A DNA stretch of 64,000 nucleotides from contig JAJDAL010000040.1 of NCBI GenBank assembly GCA_029261875.1, positions 186,001 through 250,000 of the forward strand, written 5' to 3'. The notes below the pieces were generated by a model. The model was not told the DNA's origin. It did not search any database and was given only the letters and a program-made list of their open reading frames with translations. Source of the DNA: Deltaproteobacteria bacterium (GTDB lineage: Bacteria > Myxococcota_A > UBA9160 > JAJDAL01). Shown here one piece after another: positions 1-8,226 of this stretch. The translations under genes and the position numbers were made by a program. The number at the start of each line of letters is the position of its first letter. The stretch's first letter is position 1.

Positions 1-85
1 AGCGCAGGAACCAAGCGTGAAAGCGACCGCGCAGGGGTCGGTTGTGGGTTTCTTCCGCCATGGGCCGCAATGGTATCATGGCTTC

Positions 86-787
86 ATGCCGTCCGGCCCG
101 CTGCGCCAAACCACCGAAGGGCCCGTTCGAGTTCTCGAACTCGATCTCGGAAAGCTCAATGTGTTGGACCTCGGAAGCTTGCGCCTTCTGGGCGAAAGTA
201 TCCGAGAAGCCGAGCGCGACGAACACGTGCGATCCCTCGCGCTACTCGGACGCCCGGGCGCGCTCTCCGCTGGCCTCGACCTCGCGGTCCTCGCGGCTGG
301 CGGGCGCGAAGCGCAGGAGCTTCTGCTCGAGATGGGACAGGTTCTGTCTGCCCTCTACGCCAGTCCCTTGCGCGTCGTCGCGGGCGCAACGGGCCACGCG
401 GTCGCGGCCGGTGCCATGTTGCTCCTCGTCGCCGACCAGCGCGTAGGCAGCGAAGGGTCCTATCGCATCGGCTTTCCCGAAGTAGCGCGCGGAATGCCAT
501 TGCCCGAGATCCCGCTGCAGCTCGCTCGCGACCGACTCTCGCCGCGCTTCCTACAAGCCGCAACGCTCCTCGGCCAACTGTTCGACCCGCGGGAAGCCAT
601 CGGGGTGGGCTTCCTCGACGCGACCGCGCCCGCACAGACCCTGCGTACCCAGGTGGTCGAACGGGCCCGCGGTCTGGCCGCCTTACCCGACGCCGCCTAC
701 ATCGCCACATTGCAACGCGTGCGCGGCGAAACCTTGGCGCGCATGAACGCGTCCCTCGAAGCCGCTCGCCAAGAACTTCGTTCGTAG
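86..787 (+). CDS. Enoyl-CoA hydratase/isomerase (crotonase superfamily)
   Basis: A crotonase-fold protein of about 233 residues, slightly short for the family. The oxyanion-hole segment around ALSAGLDL, the Gly/Ala-rich GHAVAAGAMLLL stretch and the FPEV segment match the crotonase core, so a CoA-thioester hydratase or isomerase role is likely; the exact substrate cannot be told. I chose the ATG at 86 because it starts just before the conserved first strand; an in-frame GTG at 17 would add an unconserved 23-residue leader. The segment after FPEV is divergent (GMPLPEI rather than the usual Gly-rich loop), so catalytic competence is not certain. Confidence 0.75.
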   Translation: MPSGPLRQTTEGPVRVLELDLGKLNVLDLGSLRLLGESIREAERDEHVRSLALLGRPGALSAGLDLAVLAAGGREAQELLLEMGQVLSALYASPLRVVAGATGHAVAAGAMLLLVADQRVGSEGSYRIGFPEVARGMPLPEIPLQLARDRLSPRFLQAATLLGQLFDPREAIGVGFLDATAPAQTLRTQVVERARGLAALPDAAYIATLQRVRGETLARMNASLEAARQELRS

Positions 788-810
788 CTAGGTGAAGGTC
801 TCGCGTTGCA

Positions 811-1269
811 TCAGGAGGCCGCACAGCGCGGTCGCGGGTCCTCTCCTTCGAGCTGCGCCTTGCGCCAGAAACCCCAGGGGAAATGCACCAGTTCGAGCTT
901 CATCCCGTCAGGGTCCGCAAAGAAAACCGCGTAGTAGTCCTCTCCGTACTCGGGATACTCCGCGGGCGGGTCCAGTACGGGAATCTCGTGCTGCACGAGA
1001 AACGCGTGGAACGCGTCGACATCCGCGCGCGAGAGCGCACGAAAGGCCAAATGGTGCAGGCCCGGACGGAACCGGTCGAAAGGCGTTTTGCGCTCGGCAT
1101 CGGACGCCGTGCGCAGACCGATCGCGAGTTTCGCATTCGCCCAGGCCACGTACTCGACGTGGGGTACGCGCCGAAAACCCAGGGCTTCGAACACCGTCCC
1201 GTAGAACGCTTTGGCGCGCTCCAAATCCGACACCGTGAGATCGACGTGGTCGAGTCCCAGAACCTCCAT
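811..1269 (-). CDS. VOC (glyoxalase/bleomycin-resistance fold) protein
   Basis: A 152-residue single-module VOC protein. It opens with GLDHVDLTVSDLERAKAFY and closes with a DPDG-MKLELVHF strand, the two hallmark halves of the glyoxalase/extradiol dioxygenase fold. The His near the start, a HHLAF His and the Glu of KLELV are in the places where these enzymes bind a divalent metal. The ATG at 1269 overlaps the TGA of the upstream HAD gene, so the two genes are probably translationally coupled. The substrate is not identifiable. A second VOC gene at 2717-3178 shares the HHL-F and YPEY-EDYYA segments and is a close relative. Confidence 0.85.
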   Translation of the reverse strand: MEVLGLDHVDLTVSDLERAKAFYGTVFEALGFRRVPHVEYVAWANAKLAIGLRTASDAERKTPFDRFRPGLHHLAFRALSRADVDAFHAFLVQHEIPVLDPPAEYPEYGEDYYAVFFADPDGMKLELVHFPWGFWRKAQLEGEDPRPRCAAS

Positions 1270-2030
1270 CAAACACCTCGGGAATGGGAAAACCGCTCTA
1301 CCAGCCGGGAAAGATTCTCGACGCGTTCGCACCCGACATCCCCCCAATCGTCGAAGGGATCCAGCAGCACCGCGTGCACCCCCGCAGCCCGAGCCCCCAG
1401 CACGTCCGCGTGAAACAGATCTCCCACGTGCAGGGCGCGGTCGGGCGGCGTTCCCGCGCTCGCAAGGGCGGCTTCGAAGATACGGGGATCGGGTTTCTCG
1501 GCACCCACCCGCGCCGAATCCACGACCGCGTCGAGGTGCCCGCGCAACCCCACCGCGGTCAACCCGCGCTCGACACTTCCGTCGGAATTGCTGACGACGA
1601 CAAGTTTGAATCCGAAACCCCGCAATGCCGTCAATGCTTCGGGTACCCCGGGCATGACGCGGGACCAAAGTCGGTCGGCCTGACCCGGGCTGCGAAGTGT
1701 CGGTGCGAGATCCGCCGCGAGCGCGGTCAATCTATCTGCGCCCAGCGATGCCAGGGAATCCAGTTTCCCGAGCACCTGCGTCAGGTAGTAGCTGAACGAA
1801 TCCATGCCCTCGGTGGAGCGGCCGGCGATCCAATGCGACACCGCGGGCCGCGCCGCGGCTTCCGCGCGCTCGAGTGTCACGGGACTGCACGGGTAGCCGC
1901 GTTCGATCAGCACGTCGGACACCCAATCGAAATCGACCGAGATCAAGGTGTTGCCCGCGTCGAGGAAAAGCGTCTCGATGGAATCCCAGGGAATTGCGGG
2001 GATGCGGGCCGGGGATTCGCTAACCGTCAT
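1269..2030 (-). CDS. HAD-superfamily hydrolase (subfamily IA)
   Basis: A 253-residue HAD phosphatase-like enzyme. Motif I is FLDAGNT near residue 22 (nucleophile Asp24), motif II is the SNS near residue 147, motif III is the Lys of EKPDP, and motif IV is HVGD followed by an Asp further on. A helical cap region lies between motifs I and II, as in subfamily IA (phosphoglycolate phosphatase type). The substrate is unknown. It is the first gene of a two-gene minus-strand unit with the VOC gene and is divergent from the Nudix gene across about 60 bp, which must hold both promoters. Confidence 0.88.
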   Translation of the reverse strand: MTVSESPARIPAIPWDSIETLFLDAGNTLISVDFDWVSDVLIERGYPCSPVTLERAEAAARPAVSHWIAGRSTEGMDSFSYYLTQVLGKLDSLASLGADRLTALAADLAPTLRSPGQADRLWSRVMPGVPEALTALRGFGFKLVVVSNSDGSVERGLTAVGLRGHLDAVVDSARVGAEKPDPRIFEAALASAGTPPDRALHVGDLFHADVLGARAAGVHAVLLDPFDDWGDVGCERVENLSRLVERFSHSRGV

Positions 2031-2091
2031 CCCAGCACTGTACCGATCTCATCTAGCCGTCGGGAGCCCCGAACCGACATCGAGGAATCCT

Positions 2092-2628
2092 ATGCATTGT
2101 CCGGCTTGTGGAGCCCGCGTCGTCCGCCCGCTACCGACGCCCTGCCTCGCTTGCCAAACCCCCCTGTGGAGAAACGCCAAGCCCTGCGCGGGTGCGTTGG
2201 TGGTCGAACACGGACGCCTGCTGCTGATCCGACGCGCCAACGAACCGTGGTTGGACCATTGGGACATTCCCGGTGGATTCTGCGAGGCCGACGAGCACCC
2301 GGCCGACACCGCCGTACGCGAAACCGCCGAAGAAACCGGGCTCGAAATTCAGTTGACGGGAATCCTGGGCCTTTGGATCGACCAATACACCACGCCCGCC
2401 TATGCGGTGCAGCCCGAACTCACCCTGAACGTCTACTACCACGCAGTTCCCCTGGGCGGAACCGCGAGTGCCGTGGACCCGGTCGAAACCGCGGCTGTCG
2501 AATGGTTCGAACCCACGACACTGCCGGAAAAGCTCGCCTTCCCCGCGCACGCGCGTCTTGCCCTCGGCGCCTGGCGGGAAGCCCTTCGTTCGGGACAGAC
2601 CCACACCCTTCTTCCGGATCGCACTTGA
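2092..2628 (+). CDS. Nudix hydrolase with N-terminal zinc ribbon
   Basis: A 178-residue protein. Residues 1-25 carry two CxxC pairs (CPAC and CLAC), a short zinc ribbon as in NudC-like and NADH-pyrophosphatase-related Nudix proteins. The Nudix box follows: a Gly-Gly-Phe start, then a Glu, then the RETAEETG core near residue 80. It probably hydrolyses a nucleoside diphosphate linked to another moiety; the substrate is not determinable. The ATG at 2092 was chosen because it places the CPAC pair at the extreme N-terminus. It is divergent from the HAD gene and followed by a 17-bp tandem repeat. Confidence 0.88.
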   Translation: MHCPACGARVVRPLPTPCLACQTPLWRNAKPCAGALVVEHGRLLLIRRANEPWLDHWDIPGGFCEADEHPADTAVRETAEETGLEIQLTGILGLWIDQYTTPAYAVQPELTLNVYYHAVPLGGTASAVDPVETAAVEWFEPTTLPEKLAFPAHARLALGAWREALRSGQTHTLLPDRT

Positions 2629-2630
2629 AC

Positions 2631-2694
2631 GGCGAGGATACGCGGCGAAGATACGCTCGCGGCGAAGATACGCTCGCGGCGAAGAACCGCTTGC
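2631..2694. repeat. 17-bp tandem repeat, about 3.8 copies
   Basis: The unit GGCGAAGATACGCTCGC occurs at 2644-2660 and 2661-2677, with a diverged copy at 2678-2694 and a partial copy at 2631-2643. It fills the gap between the converging Nudix and VOC genes. Its role is unknown; it could be slipped-strand expansion in a non-coding spacer. Confidence 0.85.
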
Positions 2695-2716
2695 GGCGTT
2701 GGGTGACCTCGCTGGG

Positions 2717-3178
2717 TCACGCTTCCAGGGGTGGGATGCGGTCCCAGAACTCCACGGTCTGGCGCCGCATCGCGAGATGATTCACGACCTCCAGGCGGAT
2801 TCCATCCGGATCCGTGAGGAACGTCGCGTAGTAGTCTTCGTGGTATTCGGGATAGAGTCGCGGTGGAGCGGCCTCGATACCGGCCGCGCCCAGTTCCGTC
2901 GCGACGCGGTCCACGCTCGCGCGATCGGCCACGCGGAAGCACAGATGATGGAGACCGGGTGCGTAGGCGTCGTGGTCGGGTGCGCCTTCCCTGGCCGGGC
3001 GCAACGTATATTGGAGAACGCGATTGAAATAGTGAACGTGGAGATCGCCCCCGGCGAGGGGACGCGCGAGCTTTCGGAAATCCAATACGCGCATGACGGG
3101 ATCGTAGAACGCCTGCGAGCGCTCCAGGTCGCGAACCGCGACGTAGAGATGGTCCACAGCGCTGACGTCGACGGGCAT
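2717..3178 (-). CDS. VOC (glyoxalase fold) protein
   Basis: A 153-residue VOC protein. It begins with VDHLYVAVRDLERSQAFY and ends with a DPDGIRLEVV strand, with an internal HHLCFRV segment supplying the usual metal-ligand His. It is related to the VOC protein at 811-1269 (shared YPEY-EDYY motif), suggesting duplication. The ATG at 3178 sits just after the start of the conserved fold; in-frame upstream codons give an unconserved Arg/Ser-rich leader. It lies 4 bp downstream of the GNAT gene on the same strand, so it probably ends a small operon with the GNAT and DUF3147-like genes. Confidence 0.85.
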   Translation of the reverse strand: MPVDVSAVDHLYVAVRDLERSQAFYDPVMRVLDFRKLARPLAGGDLHVHYFNRVLQYTLRPAREGAPDHDAYAPGLHHLCFRVADRASVDRVATELGAAGIEAAPPRLYPEYHEDYYATFLTDPDGIRLEVVNHLAMRRQTVEFWDRIPPLEA

Positions 3179-3182
3179 GGGC

Positions 3183-3629
3183 TCACCCTTTGGGCGTTTT
3201 TCTCGCGCCCTTGGCGAAGCGGTAGGACACGATCGACATGCCCTCCCGCTCGTAGAAGCGATGGGCGTCCTTGCGGTGGGTTCCCGAGTCCAGCTCGAAG
3301 GCGTCGCAGCCCGCATCCTGTGCGCGCGCGTGCAGCCACGCGAGCAGCCTGCGACCGTGTCCGCGCGAGCGCTCTCGATCGAGGGTGACGAGATCATCGA
3401 CGTAGAAGACGCGACCGAGTGCGAGATTCTCCAGAATCCGAAACCCCGCCGCCGCCACGGGCCCCGACGTTCCGCTCAAGTACGCGAGCCGATAGCCCTC
3501 GCGCTCCTGCAACCGCACGCGGTCGACGAACGCCTCCTTGGAGAGGTGGGTGCGCAATTCCGATACCACGGGGAAGCACGCAAGAATCTCTTCCTCGGAT
3601 TTCGCGATGCGAACTTCGTCCTGAGACAT
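3183..3629 (-). CDS. GNAT family N-acetyltransferase
   Basis: A 148-residue GNAT protein. The acetyl-CoA-binding motif A is recognisable as VDDLVTLDRERSRGHGRRLL (an R/Q-x-x-G-x-G/A-type loop), followed by DAHRFYEREG, the usual C-terminal helix and strand. The substrate is unknown. Its ATG directly follows the TAG of the upstream membrane gene (3630-3977), consistent with co-transcription, and it is followed 4 bp later by a VOC gene. Confidence 0.88.
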   Translation of the reverse strand: MSQDEVRIAKSEEEILACFPVVSELRTHLSKEAFVDRVRLQEREGYRLAYLSGTSGPVAAAGFRILENLALGRVFYVDDLVTLDRERSRGHGRRLLAWLHARAQDAGCDAFELDSGTHRKDAHRFYEREGMSIVSYRFAKGARKTPKG

Positions 3630-3977
3630 CTAGGCCCCCCCGAACCAAAGCGCCGTGATTCCGCGGTGCACCAGGTATCCAATGGGGAGCAACACACAAC
3701 CCGCCGCGTAGGCGGGCCAGAAGGAAAGCCCGAATCGGTCTGCCAACAAGAACGGCAAGAAGAACCCCAACGTCACCGGAATCGCGATCAGGATGCTGCG
3801 CGCCAGCTCGATCGTCTTCTCGTTCTGACCGTGTTCGATCTGCGCCATGGGGAGCACGAGCAACGTGGCCACGGGCATGGCGACCAGAAACCCCGCGGCC
3901 GAAGGAGAACGCCCGGCGAGCCAGGAAGAGAAGCTGATCACCAACGCGGAAACGACGACTTTGATGAGAAACTCCAA
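3630..3977 (-). CDS. Small membrane protein, DUF3147-like
   Basis: A 115-residue protein with about four hydrophobic segments (roughly residues 5-22, 28-45, 62-80 and 88-108). The N-terminal pattern with a conserved Ser-Pro and a downstream FLVAMPVATLL resembles DUF3147 inner-membrane proteins; no function is established for that family. It is the first gene of the GNAT/VOC unit. Confidence 0.6.
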   Translation of the reverse strand: MEFLIKVVVSALVISFSSWLAGRSPSAAGFLVAMPVATLLVLPMAQIEHGQNEKTIELARSILIAIPVTLGFFLPFLLADRFGLSFWPAYAAGCVLLPIGYLVHRGITALWFGGA

Positions 3978-4019
3978 AGCATCTCCTTTTCTGGAGGTAC
4001 AGGTCTCCGGGCGAGAAAA

Positions 4020-4505
4020 CTAGAAGAAGCGCACGAGCGCAAACACACCCACCATGGCGAAGGCCAACGTCAACTTCACCGCGATGCCCGCCGCCAATCC
4101 GAGCGCAGCACCCAGACCGGCTCGGCCCGCCTCGGGAAGCGTTCGCTGTGCGGAGAGTTCACCCAACACTGCGCCGAGGAAGGGGCCGAGCAGGATTCCG
4201 GGAATTCCGAAGAAGATGCCAACGATGGCCCCCACGGTGGCACCGATCACCGCCCGCCGACTTGCCCCGAATCGTTTGGCTCCCAGGGCCGTGGCGGCGA
4301 AGTCCACCACGTAGGTGAGGACCGCCAATCCGCCGATCAGCGACAACCACCCCCAACCGACGTACGCGAAATCTTCGGCCCAGGCGGCCAACACCAGCCC
4401 CCCAAACAGGATCGGGGCACCGGGCAGTGCGGGAAGCACCAGACCGCCAATTCCCAAGAGCACCAGGAGGGCCGCGAGGGCCCAGAGCGGAATCGTCGTG
4501 TCCAT
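4020..4505 (-). CDS. DUF456 membrane protein
   Basis: A 161-residue, Gly/Ala-rich hydrophobic protein with four to five membrane spans. The sequences LPALPGAPILFGG, GAKRFGASRRAVIGAT and FGIPGILLGPFLGAVLGEL match the DUF456 family, whose members carry glycine-zipper-like helices; function unknown. The ATG at 4505 begins a short polar N-terminus just before the first span. It stands alone, convergent with nothing close, and is divergent from the SnoaL-like gene. Confidence 0.82.
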   Translation of the reverse strand: MDTTIPLWALAALLVLLGIGGLVLPALPGAPILFGGLVLAAWAEDFAYVGWGWLSLIGGLAVLTYVVDFAATALGAKRFGASRRAVIGATVGAIVGIFFGIPGILLGPFLGAVLGELSAQRTLPEAGRAGLGAALGLAAGIAVKLTLAFAMVGVFALVRFF

Positions 4506-4583
4506 GGCGAAAGCGTACCAAAGGTCGCATGCGGGGGTTTCTGGGATAGATTGTGCGCAGCCCTGACGAGCCGGAGGACCCAC

Positions 4584-5015
4584 GTGAGCATCGAAGACAA
4601 CAAACGCCTGGTCAGCACCCTGTGGAACTGCCTGTACCAGAAGGATTTCGACGGCGTCGCGGCCTGCATGGCGGACGACGGGTTGTACGAAGATGTCCCC
4701 ACGCCGGATGCCGGCGCCGTGGGCCCCACCAATGTCGTGAAGCGATTGCGCTTGGGTCTCGATCCGGTCGTGCGTTTCGAACACGACGTTCACCGGCTGG
4801 TGGCCGAAGGGGACCAGGTGATCGTCGAACACACGGAAACCTGGCACTTCGAAACCGGCGAGAAGATCACGAACCACTTCGTCACAGTGCACGAAATTCG
4901 CGCCGGAAAGATCGCGCTCTGGCGGGACTATTGGGACCTCAACACCTTGATGTCCCAAGCGCCAAAATGGTGGATCGAACGTCTGGCCAAATTCAGCGAC
5001 GCGGATTTCGCCTGA
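4584..5015 (+). CDS. SnoaL-like / limonene-epoxide-hydrolase-fold protein
   Basis: A 143-residue NTF2-like protein. Near the C-terminus it has a WRDYWD segment, and it contains the Asp/Arg/Asp-type residues expected of limonene-1,2-epoxide hydrolase relatives (a DDGLYED acidic patch and HTETWHFETG). It may open an epoxide or simply bind a small hydrophobic ligand. The GTG start at 4584 is preceded by GGAGG at 4573 and places the first conserved helix at the N-terminus. Confidence 0.75.
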   Translation: MSIEDNKRLVSTLWNCLYQKDFDGVAACMADDGLYEDVPTPDAGAVGPTNVVKRLRLGLDPVVRFEHDVHRLVAEGDQVIVEHTETWHFETGEKITNHFVTVHEIRAGKIALWRDYWDLNTLMSQAPKWWIERLAKFSDADFA

Positions 5016-5025
5016 ACGGCGGACG

Positions 5026-5550
5026 TCAGGGGTCGATCGCGTAGAGCATCACGACGCGGTGGTCGGGATCGAGACCGCGTCGGGCCTCGCTTCGCACCAG
5101 GCGCTCGAGTTCCGGGGAATAGACTGCGGGTTCCAGCACGCGGAAGCCCAGTCGCGTGTAATAGGGCGCGTTCCACGGAACTGCTTTGAATGTCGTGAGC
5201 GTCAAACTCCGATAGCCCGCCGCCCGGGCCCAGGCGATGACTTCGCGCACCAAGGCCGCTCCCAGCCCCCTTCGCCCGTGATCCGGATGGACGTCCAGCT
5301 CGTCCAGGTGCGGTTGTTCCCCGACCAACTCCACGAACGCGAATCCGACGGGACCGTCGGATTCGCTGCGCGCCACCCAGAGCAAGCTCGCGTCGAACGC
5401 TTCCTGAAAGTCGTCGAGGCTCGTGCTGTCGTTCATGACCGCATCCGCTACCTGCCAGCCTTCGAACAGCTTGGCGGCAGCGAGTTCGATCTGCGCGAGG
5501 AATTCCAAATCCTCCTGACGCGCGCGTTCGATCGAGTAGTCGGCGTCCAT
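5026..5550 (-). CDS. GNAT family N-acetyltransferase
   Basis: A 174-residue GNAT protein. The central LDELDVHPDHGRRGLGAALV is a textbook acetyl-CoA pyrophosphate-binding loop, followed by a strand and NAPYYTRLGFR. An acidic N-terminal helix pair probably forms the acceptor site. Substrate not identifiable. It is convergent with the SnoaL-like gene with a gap of 10 bp. Confidence 0.9.
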   Translation of the reverse strand: MDADYSIERARQEDLEFLAQIELAAAKLFEGWQVADAVMNDSTSLDDFQEAFDASLLWVARSESDGPVGFAFVELVGEQPHLDELDVHPDHGRRGLGAALVREVIAWARAAGYRSLTLTTFKAVPWNAPYYTRLGFRVLEPAVYSPELERLVRSEARRGLDPDHRVVMLYAIDP

Positions 5551-5636
5551 GGGCGGAGCCTATCGGACGTCCCCTGGGGCTGCGAGCCATCGGGAGCCCC
5601 CGTATAGTCCTCGCGCATTCCCAACGAGTGGAGCCC

Positions 5637-6089
5637 ATGAGCGACGAAATCCTACGCAACGACTCTCCCGACAATATGTGTTTCGGCTGCAGCCCCCACA
5701 ACGCGCGAGGGCTCCGTTTGGAGTTTCGCGGAGTCGGTCCGCGCGAAGTCGAATCGCGCTACGAAGCAGCGCCTCATCTGTGCGGAGCCCCGGGTGTCAT
5801 TCACGGAGGGATTCAAGCGGCCCTGCTCGACGAAGTGATGGGAATGGCGATCCACCGGGCGCTGGGAGACGAAGCGCCCTGGATCGTCACGGTCGATTTC
5901 CAACTCGAATACCTGCGCCCGGTGTCGACGGAAACCCCGATCGTGCTACGCGGGCGCTGCCTTCGCTCCGAAGGCCGCGAACATTTCGTCGAGGGAGAGA
6001 TTCAGGACGGCAGCGGCAATCGTCTGACCGTCGCCCAGGCACGCTGGAAGTCCATCCGTCGCCCGGCCAACGCACCGGCCCGCGCGTAG
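5637..6089 (+). CDS. Hotdog-fold thioesterase (PaaI/YbgC-like)
   Basis: A 150-residue hotdog protein. The segment GVIHGGIQAALLDEVMG is the signature of the PaaI-type acyl-CoA thioesterases, whose catalytic Asp or Glu sits in the central helix. The N-terminus has an unusual Cys pair (CFGCSPHNARGL), common in the subgroup annotated as PaaI family with a CFGC motif. It probably hydrolyses a medium or aromatic acyl-CoA. ATG 5637 was chosen over an in-frame GTG at 5628 because it is the stronger codon. Confidence 0.85.
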   Translation: MSDEILRNDSPDNMCFGCSPHNARGLRLEFRGVGPREVESRYEAAPHLCGAPGVIHGGIQAALLDEVMGMAIHRALGDEAPWIVTVDFQLEYLRPVSTETPIVLRGRCLRSEGREHFVEGEIQDGSGNRLTVAQARWKSIRRPANAPARA

Positions 6090-6096
6090 CGAATCC

Positions 6097-6489
6097 TCAG
6101 GCGGACGCTTCGCGCTTCCAACGCGAAAGCGAGGCCATCGCCAAGGCGACGGATCCGAATTCGAAGACCAGCGCCCCCACGGTGTAAGGAGAAATGCCAC
6201 CGTCCATGGCGAGTCCCATCAGCCGCGCGATGCCCAAGCCACCCGTCAAGACCGCGAGCGTGATCAACACGCCCCGCACCAGATCCGCGCGCAGCAACGC
6301 CGCCATGGCGAGTACACCGAGACCTGCCTGGAGGCCACCGTACATGGCTCGTAATTCCGTCGAACCGGTGGCGGTCAAGGCTTGGACGCCGGCCGTTTCT
6401 ACGAGGAAATCGGGCTGGAACAGGCAGAAGAGCCCGTAGCCAAACCACACGAGTACCGAGAAGACCAGATATCCGCGTACGAGTGCCAT
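6097..6489 (-). CDS. DUF4345-like membrane protein
   Basis: A 130-residue protein with four predicted membrane helices. A conserved AMYGGLQAGLG segment between helices 1 and 2 is typical of DUF4345, a family of unknown function. It follows crcB by 23 bp on the same strand and may be co-transcribed with it. The ATG at 6489 was chosen because it begins directly before the first helix. Confidence 0.75.
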   Translation of the reverse strand: MALVRGYLVFSVLVWFGYGLFCLFQPDFLVETAGVQALTATGSTELRAMYGGLQAGLGVLAMAALLRADLVRGVLITLAVLTGGLGIARLMGLAMDGGISPYTVGALVFEFGSVALAMASLSRWKREASA

Positions 6490-6512
6490 GCCGTTCTCCT
6501 GAATTCGAACCG

Positions 6513-6908
6513 CTAGCGGGGGTTCATGACCGAGTAACCCAACCAGACGCACAGCAGTCCGAGCGCGACCGAAACCAATACGTTCGCGCCCGCGCGCAAG
6601 GCTTCGCCCTCTCGAATCATGGAGAAGGTGTCGAAGCCAAAGGTCGAGAACGTGGTGAATCCGCCGAGCACACCGATCAGAGCAAAGGTCCGCAATTGTG
6701 TCGCCACGAGCTGGCGCGACTCGACGAACCCCGCGAACGCGCCGATCAACAAGCAGCCCAACACATTGACGGTCAGTGTTCCGAACGGAAACCCCGGAAA
6801 CCCGAATGCGCGCTGCACGAGGCCCCCCAATCCGAATCGAAGCACCGATCCGACGAAACCTCCGGCACCCACGAGCAAAGCAGAACTCAGAAACGAATTT
6901 GCTTCCAT
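6513..6908 (-). CDS. crcB: CrcB/Fluc fluoride ion channel
   Basis: A 131-residue, four-helix membrane protein. The GGFVGSVLRF N-terminal motif, the TLTVNVLGCLLIG Asn-containing helix and the GGFTTFSTF motif are diagnostic of Fluc channels, which work as antiparallel dual-topology dimers and expel fluoride from the cytoplasm. It is a single copy here. It lies 22 bp after the saccharopine-dehydrogenase-like gene and before the DUF4345 gene; there is no room for a fluoride riboswitch directly upstream, so any fluoride control would act further up the operon. Confidence 0.95.
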   Translation of the reverse strand: MEANSFLSSALLVGAGGFVGSVLRFGLGGLVQRAFGFPGFPFGTLTVNVLGCLLIGAFAGFVESRQLVATQLRTFALIGVLGGFTTFSTFGFDTFSMIREGEALRAGANVLVSVALGLLCVWLGYSVMNPR

Positions 6909-6930
6909 GGCGCCTACCGAACCCGAATCT

Positions 6931-8217
6931 TCACGGTCGCGAATCCTCGCTCAGGGAGAACTCGATTCCGGCACGCTTCAGGCGTTCGCAGAACCAGGTT
7001 CCCAGGCCCGTTGCCGGCGTCAAGATTCCCTTGAACCGCGGCAAACGCTCGCGGTCGAAGGCGAGCGCCAAGCCCGCTTCCACCGCCATGGCGGCCGTCG
7101 ACACGTAACCCGGATGCCCGCTTCCCACCACGTGACCGCGAATGCGATCTCCCCACACCGAACGCCCGAACACATCGAGGCGATAGCCCGATTCGCGCAA
7201 CGCGGCATCGCTGGGCCCTTCGCCGGGTCTCGGGGCAAACCGGTCCAGAAACTCGCGGAGCACGTAACGAACCGCGCCGATATCGTTCTTGAACACGAAG
7301 TTCATGCCGCGAAACATCGCGCCGACGCCCGAAGCCGCGGCCCATTGCAAGCGCCTGTCGGCGCCAAAGACCCGGCCGTGGGTTCCTTCGACGAAACGAA
7401 AATCCGGACCGTAGGGTTGGCCCGCCTCGGCGTAGAGTGCGCTGCTGCGCAACACCACGGGAACGTTGAGGAAGGGAGCGGGGAACGCCGGTCCCCGGTA
7501 GGCATCGATATCTTCGTCGAAAGCAGCGCCAAAGTCGTAGGCATGGCGTTCGCGCACGGAATCCACGTCCGCCATATCGATGGACAGACAAGCGGGATCG
7601 CTCAGACAATCCGAGTGGTCGAGCTCGAGCAGGTTCTTCAGCGTAGCCACGCTCCCGCCACTCAAAACATCCGCCGCCTGCCCCGCGCCCTTTGTGGAAA
7701 AGGAAGCAATGACCTTCACTTCGCTGCAAGCCGCGTTGAAACGTTCTCGTATGGATTCCACGATCCAGCTCGTCACCAGATCGAAGGGCAGCGCCTCGTA
7801 GCCCGCGCAAGGAATCATTCGGACGCCGCGTTCCGCTGCTTGCGCGTGGTACTTCGCAATCATCTGCTGCAGAAAGAACGTTTCCCCCCCGATGTCGACG
7901 TAGTCAGTTTCGTGCTCGACGCACGCGCGAAAGAAGTTCTCGCCGTAGCGGGCGTAGGGGCCCGCCGCTTGGATCACGACACGCGTCGAGGCCACCAGGG
8001 CGTCGATCGCCGTGGCGTCGGACGCGTCGGCAATCAGTGCATCCGGGACCGAATTGGCGCCCGATGCCTTCCGGAGCAAGACCTCGAGTTTGTGGCGATC
8101 GCGCCCACCGATCGCCCAACGCAGGGAGGCGTGCGCGTTCGCGACCAGGTGGTCGAACATCCTTTGGCCCGTGAATCCCGTGGCTCCGAACAGCACGAGG
8201 TCATAGGTTTTCGACAT
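6931..8217 (-). CDS. Saccharopine dehydrogenase-like / trans-acting enoyl reductase family protein
   Basis: A 428-residue protein with an N-terminal Rossmann domain: VLFGATGFTGQRMFDHL gives the GxxGxxG NAD(P)-binding loop near residue 10, and AAGPYARYGENFFRAC is typical of the mycobacterial trans-acting enoyl reductases (Rv2449c/Rv2953 type) and related saccharopine-dehydrogenase-like proteins. The CAGYEALPFDLV segment is also characteristic of that group. It likely reduces a double bond in a lipid or polyketide-like substrate. It leads a possible operon with crcB and DUF4345, and is 9 bp downstream of the EthD-like gene. Confidence 0.85.
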   Translation of the reverse strand: MSKTYDLVLFGATGFTGQRMFDHLVANAHASLRWAIGGRDRHKLEVLLRKASGANSVPDALIADASDATAIDALVASTRVVIQAAGPYARYGENFFRACVEHETDYVDIGGETFFLQQMIAKYHAQAAERGVRMIPCAGYEALPFDLVTSWIVESIRERFNAACSEVKVIASFSTKGAGQAADVLSGGSVATLKNLLELDHSDCLSDPACLSIDMADVDSVRERHAYDFGAAFDEDIDAYRGPAFPAPFLNVPVVLRSSALYAEAGQPYGPDFRFVEGTHGRVFGADRRLQWAAASGVGAMFRGMNFVFKNDIGAVRYVLREFLDRFAPRPGEGPSDAALRESGYRLDVFGRSVWGDRIRGHVVGSGHPGYVSTAAMAVEAGLALAFDRERLPRFKGILTPATGLGTWFCERLKRAGIEFSLSEDSRP

Positions 8218-8226
8218 TCGAACTCC

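Noticed and set aside
3177..5015. A 612-codon plus-strand frame, and similar long frames at 1284-2780, 6619-8649 and 15273-17057
   Set aside because: They run antisense to well-recognised genes, are Arg/His/Gln-rich without any family features, and are typical shadows in high-GC DNA. Only the last part of the first one (from 4584) is a real gene.
6909..6930. Fluoride riboswitch upstream of crcB
   Set aside because: Only 22 bp separate crcB from the upstream gene, which is too short for the riboswitch.
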